From the NCBI GenBank assembly GCA_016649525.1, contig JAENXM010000089.1, forward strand, positions 1 through 7,077: a stretch of 7,077 bases of DNA. The letters run 5' to 3'. The DNA comes from Actinomycetota bacterium. Its GTDB lineage: Bacteria > Actinomycetota > Geothermincolia > Fen-727 > Anoxymicrobiaceae. How positions within the stretch are numbered: the stretch's first letter is position 1; each line of letters starts with the position of its first letter. The notes under the pieces were generated by a model, which was given only the letters and a program-made list of their open reading frames with translations, was not told where the DNA came from and did not search any database. The translations under genes were made by a program, and so were the position numbers. This document shows positions 1 through 5,875 of the stretch, piece after piece.

Positions 1-1481
1 CCCACCACGGCTCCGGTCGGCTTGTCGTTGATGTAGAAATTCCCCGCGGCGCCGCGCAGCGCCTTCACGGCCGTCACAATCGCGAACCGGTCCTGGGCGA
101 ATATGGCGCCCGTAAGAGCGTATGGGCTCGTCGTGTTGCACAGCTCGAGCGTCTTCTCGAATTCCTTTGCCGGATACACGTAGACCGTCACGACAGGACC
201 GAAGATCTCCTCGCACATCAGCTTCGAGCGGGGGTCCTTGGTCTCGATAACGGTGGGTTGGACGTAATACCCCTTGCTGTCGTCGTAGTTCCCGCCGCAG
301 AGTATCTCGAGGTTGGGGTCACCCCTTGCGAACTCTATATAGCCGCTGATCGATTCGAACGCGTTCCTGTCGATCACGGCGCCCATGAAGTTGCGAAAGT
401 CGCAGACGTCGCCGACCCTTAGCGTCTCTATCTCCTCGACCAGCCGGCTTTTGACCTTCGGCCAGATATCATCAGGGATATAAACGCGGCTGGGGGCCGA
501 GCACTTCTGGCCTTGATATTCGTATGCGCCGCGCACTATGCCGGTGACCAGCACCTCGATGTCGGTCGAGCTGTGCGCGAAGATGAAGTCCTTACCACCG
601 GTCTCGCCCACTATCCTCGGGTAAGAGTAGTACTTGCGGATATCCGAGCCGATGGTGAGCCATATCGTGGAGAACACGTACGTCGAGCCGGTGAAGTGCA
701 CCCCGCCGAGGTCCAGGTGGTTCAGGACCGGCGGTGCCACCACGGGTCCGGGTCCCGGTACCATGTTTATGACCCCGTCGGGCATCCCGGCCTCTTTGAG
801 GATCCGCATGATGTAGTAAGCGGGCAGCACCGCGGCGGAAGCGGGCTTCCACACGACGGCGTTTCCCATCAGCGCGGGCGCCGTTGGAAGGTTACCGGCT
901 ATCGAAGTGAAGTTGAACGGCGTAAGTGCGAAGACGAACCCCTCCAGCGGGCGGTGCTCCATGTAGTTGAGCACGCCCTTCGCGGAGACCGGCTGGTCGT
1001 CATAGACCTCTGTCATGAAGTAAGGGTTGAAGCGCCAGAAGTCGATCAACTCGCAGGCCGAGTCTATCTCCGCCTGGTGGCAGGTCTTGCTCATGCACAG
1101 CATCGTCGCCGCGTTCAGCGTCTGGCGGTACTTGCCGGAAAGCAGCTCTGACGCCTTGAGGAGCACGGTCGCCCTCGACGACCAGTCCATCTCGCTCCAG
1201 GCCACCTTTGCCTCGTTGGCGGCGTCAATCGCCATCTCCGCCTCTCTGGGGCCCGCGCGGTGGTAGGTTCCGAGCACCTGCTCGTGGTTGTGGGGGGCGG
1301 TCATGGTCACTGGGTTCCCGCTCCTGACCTCGCGGCCACCTATGATGCTGGGTACCTCAACCGGGTTCGAGAGCATCTCCTCGAGCTTCGCCTTAAGTTC
1401 GGCCCGCTCCCTGCTGCCCGGCGCATAGCCGAGAATTGGCTCGTTCTGCGGCTCCGGGATGTGAAAGATTCCATTGAACAT
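1..1481 (-). CDS. pruA: L-glutamate gamma-semialdehyde (1-pyrroline-5-carboxylate) dehydrogenase, 3' end beyond window
   Basis: An NAD-dependent aldehyde dehydrogenase that oxidises glutamate gamma-semialdehyde (in equilibrium with P5C) to glutamate, the last step of proline catabolism and of arginine/ornithine catabolism; cytosolic. The reading frame is open from the ATG at 1481 to the left edge, giving about 493 residues of a family usually near 540 (human ALDH4A1 type). The product starts MFNGIFHIPEPQNEPILGYA. The catalytic nucleophile is Cys327 in YQGQKCSAPSRVYIP and the general base is Glu293 in RIVGETGGKDF. Their 34-residue spacing matches human ALDH4A1 (Glu314/Cys348). TPFNFT and VVWKPA cofactor-binding segments and EEIFGPVVTVYVYP are present. 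The missing end should carry the C-terminal oligomerisation segment. The start is chosen because AAGGGGG lies six bases upstream of the ATG. It is the first gene of its transcript; any proline dehydrogenase would have to lie beyond the left edge. Stand-alone enzyme, not a PutA fusion as far as is visible. Confidence 0.95.
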   Translation of the reverse strand, partial: MFNGIFHIPEPQNEPILGYAPGSRERAELKAKLEEMLSNPVEVPSIIGGREVRSGNPVTMTAPHNHEQVLGTYHRAGPREAEMAIDAANEAKVAWSEMDWSSRATVLLKASELLSGKYRQTLNAATMLCMSKTCHQAEIDSACELIDFWRFNPYFMTEVYDDQPVSAKGVLNYMEHRPLEGFVFALTPFNFTSIAGNLPTAPALMGNAVVWKPASAAVLPAYYIMRILKEAGMPDGVINMVPGPGPVVAPPVLNHLDLGGVHFTGSTYVFSTIWLTIGSDIRKYYSYPRIVGETGGKDFIFAHSSTDIEVLVTGIVRGAYEYQGQKCSAPSRVYIPDDIWPKVKSRLVEEIETLRVGDVCDFRNFMGAVIDRNAFESISGYIEFARGDPNLEILCGGNYDDSKGYYVQPTVIETKDPRSKLMCEEIFGPVVTVYVYPAKEFEKTLELCNTTSPYALTGAIFAQDRFAIVTAVKALRGAAGNFYINDKPTGAVV

Positions 1482-1512
1482 GAAAGTCCCCCTTGCTGCT
1501 ATCACCAACATC

Positions 1513-1534
1513 AAAAACCGCCCTGTTCGGGCGG
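1513..1534 (-). terminator. Terminator-like hairpin with T5 in the pruA leader
   Basis: On the minus strand a perfect 6-bp GC stem (CCGCCC/GGGCGG, 1529-1534 with 1518-1523) and a 5-base loop are followed directly by TTTTT (1513-1517). This is the form of an intrinsic terminator pointing into pruA, whose ATG is 31 bases further on. No other minus-strand gene lies upstream that would need terminating, since the neighbour at 1745 is divergent. The hairpin is therefore best read as a conditional terminator (attenuator), or as the 3' end of a small leader RNA. The shape is seen in the sequence; the regulatory role is inferred. Confidence 0.6.
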
Positions 1535-1582
1535 CCCCCGGAATAGGGCAGCTCGTATAAGGTATCGGAAATACCCCCGAGC
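1513..1582 (-). promoter_or_regulatory. Candidate transcription attenuator in the pruA 5' leader
   Basis: Read on the minus strand, three elements follow each other. First is a nested hairpin: outer stem GCTCG/CGAGC (1578-1582 with 1551-1555) enclosing inner stem GGTAT/ATACC (1571-1575 with 1561-1565) with loop TTCCG; two G-T (G-U) pairs can extend the inner stem. Second is the segment CTGCCCT (1551-1545), which can pair over seven positions, one of them G-U, with AGGGCGG (1524-1518), the 3' arm and last loop base of the downstream terminator hairpin. Third is the terminator hairpin with T5. The second segment would act as an antiterminator strand, and the first hairpin competes for its first base. 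I recognise no known riboswitch class. No ligand can be assigned; proline, P5C, glutamate or arginine are guesses from the gene controlled. Confidence 0.45.
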
Positions 1583-1602
1583 ATCAACCCGGAATAAACA
1601 AA

Positions 1603-1736
1603 CCTGACGAATAAGGTGTAGTAACCAAGCGACGGGCTATCAGGTATTGTTTTACCATTTTTCATGTTTGGGCTGCCACTGCCGGCGTGTTATCATTTTA
1701 TCGCTTTGAACTCTACGCGCACGCCTGACGAAAGAG
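1603..1736. repeat. Pair of 14-base direct repeats in the divergent intergenic region
   Basis: CCTGACGAATAAGG (1603-1616) and CCTGACGAAAGAGG (1724-1737) agree at 12 of 14 positions. The first nine bases are identical, and the copies are 121 bases apart. The right copy includes the Shine-Dalgarno sequence of the acylase gene. A separate 9-base repeat, CCCGGAATA, occurs at 1537-1545 and 1588-1596. These could be operator half-sites or simply chance. Confidence 0.3.
1668..1696 (+). promoter_or_regulatory. Possible sigma70-type promoter for the acylase gene
   Basis: TTGGGC (1668-1673) and TATCAT (1691-1696) are separated by exactly 17 bases. The -10 matches the consensus at five of six positions; the -35 matches at only three. 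Transcription would start near 1703, leaving a leader of about 40 bases. A short dyad, GGTA-N6-TACC (1643-1656), lies just upstream and could be an operator. Weak but reasonable; no better plus-strand candidate was seen between 1600 and 1744. Confidence 0.35.
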
Positions 1737-1744
1737 GTTAAAAA

Positions 1745-4252
1745 TTGGCCAGTGACGGAAAACCCAAGAAAGGCTTGTTCCTCGGGCTGTCCGGAGCGCT
1801 CGGAGGCGTTTCAGGATACCTGTCCGCGAGGCTCTACCTGTCAAAGCCCCGGAACTCGGGAAACCTGCGGCTGCCCTGCCTCGATTCCCCCGTGGAGGTC
1901 ATATACGACAGGGCCGGCATGCCCCACATCTTTGCCGAGAGCGACCTTGACGGCTTCCGGGCGCTCGGCTTCGTGATGGCGCAAGACCGCCTGGTCCAGA
2001 TCCAGATGATGCTCGCGCTCGCCAGGGGCAGGCTCTCGGAGCTCGTCGGCGCGCAGGGCCTCGCCATGGACCGGTTCGTGAGGACTCTCGGGATCGAACG
2101 GACCGCCGAGAAGGTCGTCCACACCCTGAAGCCGGAGTCCCTGGAGGTCCTCAACGCCTTCGGTCAGGGCATCAACACGTACATCTCGCGGAGCAAACTC
2201 CGCCTTCCTTTCGAGTTCATGTTCCTGGGAGGAAGGCCTGACCCATGGACACCGGTGGACTGCATGGCGGCGTTCCTGTACGTGGTATGGCTGCTCGACA
2301 CCTGGTGGACATCCGACATCATGCGCGAGAATCTCATCAGGAGCCTCGGTATCGAGCGCGCCAGGCAGTTACTGCCCGAGACTTCCGAGTACAACAACCC
2401 CCCCTGCAAAGCCGACGGGCCCGGCGTGTCCGCAGAGACCCTCCAGCCCGGCGAGGAGATAGACTGGGGCTTCGAGAGCGGGACGAGCGGGGGCGAGTGG
2501 ATGGATGGCCTGGGCCCGGTCGCGGGATACGGCTCCAACAACTGGGTGATAAGCGGCAAAAGGACGACCACCGGAAAGCCGATTCTCGCGTCGGACCCGC
2601 ACATGCAGCACAACGCCCCCGGCCTTCTGTATCTCTTCCACCTGAAGACCCCGAGCTTCGACGTCGCGGGGGCGGGCTTCCCCGGCCTGCCTGCGGTCGC
2701 CTTCGGCCACAACGGCTACTGCGGCTGGGCGGCGACCAACCTCGACGCCGACAACGTCGACCTCTACGTGGAGACGTTCGAGTCGGAGGACTCGAGCCGC
2801 TATCTCTACGAGGGAGAGTGGCTCGAGGCGGAGGTAATCGAGGAAGAGGTTAAGGTGCGGTTTTTAAAGCCGAAGCGGTTGCGCATCCTCGTCACCAGGC
2901 ACGGCCCCATTATGAGGCGCAATGGCAACAAGGGCCTCGCGCTGCGTTGGATGAGCAATGAGGTCAACCCGGACACCTTCGGCGCTATGCTCAGGCAGTG
3001 CAGGGCGAGGTCGTGGGAGGAGTTCGCCTCCCCGATGGAGGACTATCTCGGGCCTTGCTCGAACCAGGTCTACGCGGACATCGACGGCAACATCGGTTAC
3101 CTGGCGATAGGGAAGGTCCCCGTAAGGCGCAAAGGCGACGGCACGGTCCCCTGCGATGGACGGAACTCCGAGTGCGAATGGGAAGGGCCAATTCCGTTCG
3201 AGAGAATGCCGAGGGCGTTCAACCCCGAGGAAGGTTTCATAGCCACGGCCAACTCCAAGGCGACGAGTGAGGGCTACCCGGAGCTCATATCAAGGGAATG
3301 GAACGCTCCGTACCGCAACGCGAGGATCACCGAGCTGATACGGTCGAAGGGAAAGCATTCCCCCGGGGACATGGGCGATATCCATGGGGACATCCTTACC
3401 TACCCGGGAAGGCACTTCGCGCGGATGGTAATCTCGGCGGCGTCCGCTGCTGTCGCCCCCGGAAGCGGCTCCAGTTCCGCCCGCGAGCTGTCACCCGCAG
3501 CGGCGAGCGCACTGGAGCGCCTCAAGGGATGGGACTCCTGCGCGGGCAAAGAATCTGTCGCGATGACCATATACTTCTACTCCTGGAAGCACCTGCGGGA
3601 GATGGTCTTGAGGCACCGTATGGGTAGCTCGCTCTTCAACGAGTATGTGACCAACTGGACCACCGTCGATCTCGCGGTGGAGAACATACTCGACACCGGC
3701 GACGAGTTCTGGCTCCCGGCCGGGCGCGGGTCCTTCGATGAGGTCCTCCTCGACTCGCTCGAGGAGGGCGTAAAAGAGCTTGAGGCTGTCTTCGGTACTG
3801 GGGAGCAGTCTGAGTGGAAGTGGGGGAAGGTCCACCACCTCACGTTCAAGTACCCGCTCGGCCTCTTCTGGCCGTTGAGCAGGATATTCAACATCGGTCC
3901 GGTCCCGATAGACGGCGACGGGAGCACTGTGCGTCCCTCCACTCCGGCGAGCGACAGCATCACCCAGGTGCACTCCAGGGGGGCCCTGGGCGGCTCGGGC
4001 GACATGGCCATGCTGCCCAGGCCTGACGACCACTCGGCATACGCGGGGCCGGTCCTCAGGATGGTGCTGGATTTCGCTGACCTCGACAACTCGCGCATCG
4101 TGCTCGACATGGGACAGTCGGGGCACAGGCTCAGCAGGCACTACAAGGACCACTTCCCGGTATGGGACAGGGTGGAGTACTTCCCGTTACCCTATTCGAG
4201 GGACAAGATACTCGATAACCGGGAGAGTACGCTCAGGCTCAAGCCTCGCTAG
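1745..4252 (+). CDS. Penicillin acylase family (peptidase S45) Ntn hydrolase
   Basis: An 835-residue precursor of the Ntn-hydrolase acylases, which cut themselves into alpha and beta chains and then hydrolyse an N-acyl amide bond (beta-lactams, N-acyl-homoserine lactones, acyl amino acids or others). TTG at 1745 is the start because AAAGAGG (1731-1737) lies seven bases upstream. Residues ~11-33 are small, glycine-rich and mildly hydrophobic after a lysine cluster, possibly a signal anchor or weak export signal. The alpha region runs to about 235, followed by a short linker. The new N-terminus and nucleophile is predicted as Ser264 in GYG-SNNW. His286 in SDPHMQ is beta-His23, as in cephalosporin and AHL acylases rather than beta-Gln23 of penicillin G acylase. 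A GHN motif follows; Asn503 in ATANS is beta-240 (oxyanion hole) and Arg527 beta-264. The C-terminal MGQSGHRLSRHYKDH and W-x-YFPLPYS segments are intact. Monocistronic; substrate unknown. Confidence 0.93.
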   Translation: MASDGKPKKGLFLGLSGALGGVSGYLSARLYLSKPRNSGNLRLPCLDSPVEVIYDRAGMPHIFAESDLDGFRALGFVMAQDRLVQIQMMLALARGRLSELVGAQGLAMDRFVRTLGIERTAEKVVHTLKPESLEVLNAFGQGINTYISRSKLRLPFEFMFLGGRPDPWTPVDCMAAFLYVVWLLDTWWTSDIMRENLIRSLGIERARQLLPETSEYNNPPCKADGPGVSAETLQPGEEIDWGFESGTSGGEWMDGLGPVAGYGSNNWVISGKRTTTGKPILASDPHMQHNAPGLLYLFHLKTPSFDVAGAGFPGLPAVAFGHNGYCGWAATNLDADNVDLYVETFESEDSSRYLYEGEWLEAEVIEEEVKVRFLKPKRLRILVTRHGPIMRRNGNKGLALRWMSNEVNPDTFGAMLRQCRARSWEEFASPMEDYLGPCSNQVYADIDGNIGYLAIGKVPVRRKGDGTVPCDGRNSECEWEGPIPFERMPRAFNPEEGFIATANSKATSEGYPELISREWNAPYRNARITELIRSKGKHSPGDMGDIHGDILTYPGRHFARMVISAASAAVAPGSGSSSARELSPAAASALERLKGWDSCAGKESVAMTIYFYSWKHLREMVLRHRMGSSLFNEYVTNWTTVDLAVENILDTGDEFWLPAGRGSFDEVLLDSLEEGVKELEAVFGTGEQSEWKWGKVHHLTFKYPLGLFWPLSRIFNIGPVPIDGDGSTVRPSTPASDSITQVHSRGALGGSGDMAMLPRPDDHSAYAGPVLRMVLDFADLDNSRIVLDMGQSGHRLSRHYKDHFPVWDRVEYFPLPYSRDKILDNRESTLRLKPR

Positions 4253-4280
4253 GCTCGGGCACTGACGGTATAGGATGGAT

Positions 4281-4303
4281 TGTGGGGGGACTTTCCCCCC
4301 ACA
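4281..4303 (+). terminator. Perfect 9-bp hairpin after the acylase gene
   Basis: TGTGGGGGG (4281-4289) pairs perfectly with CCCCCCACA (4295-4303) around the loop ACTTT, 28 bases after the acylase stop codon. The bases that follow on the plus strand are GTATTAAAA, so there is no true T-tract. It is probably the end of the acylase transcript through a non-canonical terminator or an RNA-stabilising 3' stem. It may also act as a backstop for minus-strand transcription from the tRNA. Confidence 0.5.
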
Positions 4304-4308
4304 GTATT

Positions 4309-4337
4309 AAAACCCTCCAGGGTTCGAGCCCTGGAGG
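4309..4337 (-). terminator. Intrinsic terminator of the tRNA-Asn transcript
   Basis: On the minus strand, 12 bases after the tRNA CCA end, CCTCCAGGG and CCCTGGAGG form a perfect 9-bp stem (4314-4322 with 4329-4337). The loop is six bases and TTTT follows one base after the stem (4309-4312), continuing as AATAC. This fits a rho-independent terminator for a tRNA transcribed on its own. Confidence 0.75.
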
Positions 4338-4349
4338 CGTATGCTCGTC

Positions 4350-4425
4350 TGGCTCCCCGGGCAGGATTCGAACCTGCAACCAAGCGGTTAACAGCCGCCT
4401 ACTCTACCGATTGAGCTACCGGGGA
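4350..4425 (-). tRNA. tRNA-Asn (anticodon GTT)
   Basis: All parts of a 73-base cloverleaf plus an encoded CCA are visible on the minus strand. The acceptor stem is TCCCCGG/CCGGGGA with discriminator G. The D stem is GCTC/GAGT. The anticodon stem is GGCGG/CCGCT with loop CTGTTAA, whose middle bases GTT read asparagine codons. The T stem is GCAGG/CCTGC with loop TTCGAAT. CCA is genome-encoded at 4352-4350. Its own promoter and terminator flank it. Confidence 0.97.
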
Positions 4426-4460
4426 TTATCGATGAAATCTCACCGCTGCGGCTGTATCAC

Positions 4461-4489
4461 ATTATAAGTAACGTGCCGGGCGGGGGCAA
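4461..4489 (-). promoter_or_regulatory. Sigma70-type promoter of tRNA-Asn
   Basis: On the minus strand TTGCCC (4489-4484) and a perfect TATAAT (4466-4461) are separated by 17 bases. Transcription would begin near 4454, about 28 bases before the tRNA 5' end at 4425. This is the clearest promoter in the window. It starts 26 bases after the cupin stop codon, so the tRNA could also receive read-through from the upstream operon. Confidence 0.8.
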
Positions 4490-4515
4490 CGGTGACCCGG
4501 TGGGCGCAGCGTCAC

Positions 4516-4857
4516 TTAGAGCAGGCGGGTAGCGGTGGTGGGCTTCGGAGTCTTGACCACCAGGAACCTGAAATCCGCGTCGCTCTCGTTCGCGAGGCGG
4601 TGCGGGATCCCCTTGGGGCTCTCTACCAGCATATCGCGCGAGACCTCCGCCCGCTCGTCTCCTATCTCGACGAATCCGGTCCCCTCGAGGATGTAGAAGA
4701 AGACATCAACGGGAGTGATGTGCTTCTTGAGCCCTTCTCCCGGTTTGAGATTGATCTCAATCACCTGCGCGTGCTCGCTGTCGAGCAGCTTCTTGACGCT
4801 TACACCGTGTGGTGTCTCTGCTTCCTGCGCTTTGTTGTAGTCGATGGCGTTTATCAT
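4516..4857 (-). CDS. Small single-domain cupin protein
   Basis: A 113-residue beta-barrel protein covering the whole conserved cupin domain, starting MINAIDYNKAQEAETPHGVS. The second cupin motif, PKGIPHRLAN, fits P-x-G-x2-H-x3-N well. The first motif, GEGLKKHITPVDVFFYILEG, keeps only one of the two usual metal histidines: it reads H-I-T where H-x-H is expected. Metal binding may therefore be altered or use other ligands. An in-frame ATG at 4917 would add 20 residues, but they lie inside the upstream gene. The ATG at 4857 is preferred because AGAGGAGG precedes it and it overlaps the upstream stop codon as ATGA. It is the last gene of a four-gene overlapping operon. Function unknown; a small-molecule or metal-binding role beside the Fe-S protein is inferred from position only. 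Confidence 0.88.
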   Translation of the reverse strand: MINAIDYNKAQEAETPHGVSVKKLLDSEHAQVIEINLKPGEGLKKHITPVDVFFYILEGTGFVEIGDERAEVSRDMLVESPKGIPHRLANESDADFRFLVVKTPKPTTATRLL

Positions 4858-5117
4858 TCGCCTGCCTCCTCTGACGGTATCCCGGGCGGGCGCCCCTCGC
4901 CTATCGCGGCGGCGCATTTATCGGCGTACGGGCACCACTCCATGCAGCCCAGGTCGAGCCGGGGGTTCGGGAACCTGAACCCGCACTTGGAACACTTGCG
5001 AGACACGTCATCCTTGAAGAACTCGACCGGGTAGTCGCAGACCGGGCACGGGGTCTCGAAGATATCCTCCGGCTTCCAGAACAGGGTGTTCTGGCCCGGG
5101 CAGATAGTATCGGCCAT
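4854..5117 (-). CDS. Cysteine-rich zinc-ribbon protein, 87 aa
   Basis: A small soluble protein with eight cysteines in 87 residues. Cys6 sits in MADTICPGQN. Cys24-x2-Cys27 (CPVC) and Cys42-x2-Cys45 (CSKC) form a typical zinc ribbon or rubredoxin-like knuckle pair. Cys58-x3-Cys62-x5-Cys68 (GCMEWCPYADKC) forms a second cysteine group, which could bind another zinc or an Fe-S centre. The layout resembles a small family I recall from anaerobes, where it lies beside ferredoxin-like proteins and is sometimes labelled phosphohydrolase or cytoplasmic protein without experimental support. There is no HD motif here, so I give no enzymatic call. The start codon shares one base with the stop of the upstream Fe-S gene (TGATG), and its stop overlaps the cupin start (ATGA), so translation is coupled at both ends. 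Confidence 0.85.
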   Translation of the reverse strand: MADTICPGQNTLFWKPEDIFETPCPVCDYPVEFFKDDVSRKCSKCGFRFPNPRLDLGCMEWCPYADKCAAAIGEGRPPGIPSEEAGE

Positions 5118-5875
5118 CAGAGGTCACCCCCCTGCTCCGCTTTTATCGTCTCCAGTACCTCTCCCCGGATCCCCACCTTTGTCAGCGTGAGGGGGATATC
5201 CTTTCCGGATTCCTTCAGCGACTCGTGCACCAGGTGGACGAGCCCGAAGCAGCAGGGGACCTCCATGTAGACGACGTCGATCGACTTGATGTCGTTCTGG
5301 ATGAAGATCTGCGCAAGCTTCTTGCGGTAGAAGTCCGCGCTGTCGAGCTTGGGGCACCCGATGAGGAGTGTCTTTCCCTCAAGAAGCTTGCGGTGAAAGT
5401 CGGCGTAGGCGAACGGGACGCAGTCGGCGGCGATGAGCAGGTTCGCGCCGTCGAAGTAAGGAGCTTTCGCGGGAAGCAGCTGTATCTGCACCGGCCAGTT
5501 CACCAGGCGGGACTCGACCTCCGACGCCTCGCCGGGCTCCCCCTTCTTATCCTGCAGCTCGCACCGCTCGATGACCTGCGGAGCTGACCCCGGGCACCCG
5601 CACTCGACAACCCCGGTGGGGGCGGCATTCCTGTCTTCCTCCAGGTGCCGGCGGACGGCTTCCTCGTCGAACTCCTCCACATCGCGCTTCTCTATCGTAA
5701 TCGCATCCTGCGGGCACTCACCGAGACACGCGCCCAGCCCGTCGCAGTAGGTCTCGCTGATGAGCCGGGCCTTCCCGTCGATAACCTGGATCGCCCCCTC
5801 GGCACAGGCCGTCACGCACTCACCGCAGCCGTCGCACTTCTCCTCGTCGATACTTACCACATTCCTAACCGCCAT
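5117..5875 (-). CDS. 4Fe-4S ferredoxin-domain protein, 252 aa
   Basis: The N-terminal ~62 residues are a two-cluster ferredoxin domain. The first motif is complete (Cys14, 17, 20, 24 in CDGCGECVTAC). The second (CDGLGACLGECP) has Cys44, 50 and 54, with Leu47 where the second cysteine is expected, so that centre may be 3Fe-4S or use an outside ligand. The remaining ~190 residues contain further cysteines in CGCPGS (92, 94), ERCE (105), AADC (152), GCPKLD (174) and the pair in MEVPCCFG (208, 209). This arrangement is known to me from anaerobe proteins often found with hybrid-cluster protein genes, where it is presumed to carry electrons. No hcp gene is visible here. ATG at 5875 is preferred over the ATG at 5968 because the protein then begins MAVRNVVSIDEEKC, the usual place, with GGGGGAAG upstream. 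It overlaps the Rrf2 gene by 11 bases. Confidence 0.9.
   Translation of the reverse strand: MAVRNVVSIDEEKCDGCGECVTACAEGAIQVIDGKARLISETYCDGLGACLGECPQDAITIEKRDVEEFDEEAVRRHLEEDRNAAPTGVVECGCPGSAPQVIERCELQDKKGEPGEASEVESRLVNWPVQIQLLPAKAPYFDGANLLIAADCVPFAYADFHRKLLEGKTLLIGCPKLDSADFYRKKLAQIFIQNDIKSIDVVYMEVPCCFGLVHLVHESLKESGKDIPLTLTKVGIRGEVLETIKAEQGGDL

Noticed and set aside
513..1266. Plus-strand open frames of up to 212 codons opposite the dehydrogenase
   Set aside because: They lie wholly over the well-conserved pruA frame. Their products are rich in R, V, H, D and G in the way typical of GC-rich antisense frames, and they show no domain.
1393..1665. 90-codon minus-strand open frame overlapping the start of pruA, a possible leader peptide
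   Set aside because: It has no convincing ribosome binding site, runs far into pruA in another frame, is not short, and is not rich in codons for proline or another obvious regulatory amino acid.
3491..4153. 220-codon minus-strand open frame inside the acylase gene
   Set aside because: Antisense shadow of a complete S45 acylase with all catalytic residues; no recognisable fold and no ribosome binding site of note.
4313..4338. tRNA fragment or att-like remnant, because GGGTTCGAGCCC resembles a T arm
   Set aside because: The perfect 9-bp stem leaves a loop of six bases, not seven, no other tRNA arm is nearby, and on the opposite strand the hairpin with TTTT is explained as the tRNA-Asn terminator.
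4858..4917. 20-residue N-terminal extension of the cupin (ATG at 4917)
   Set aside because: It is low-complexity arginine-rich sequence inside the zinc-ribbon gene. The ATG at 4857 has AGAGGAGG upstream and the ATGA overlap.
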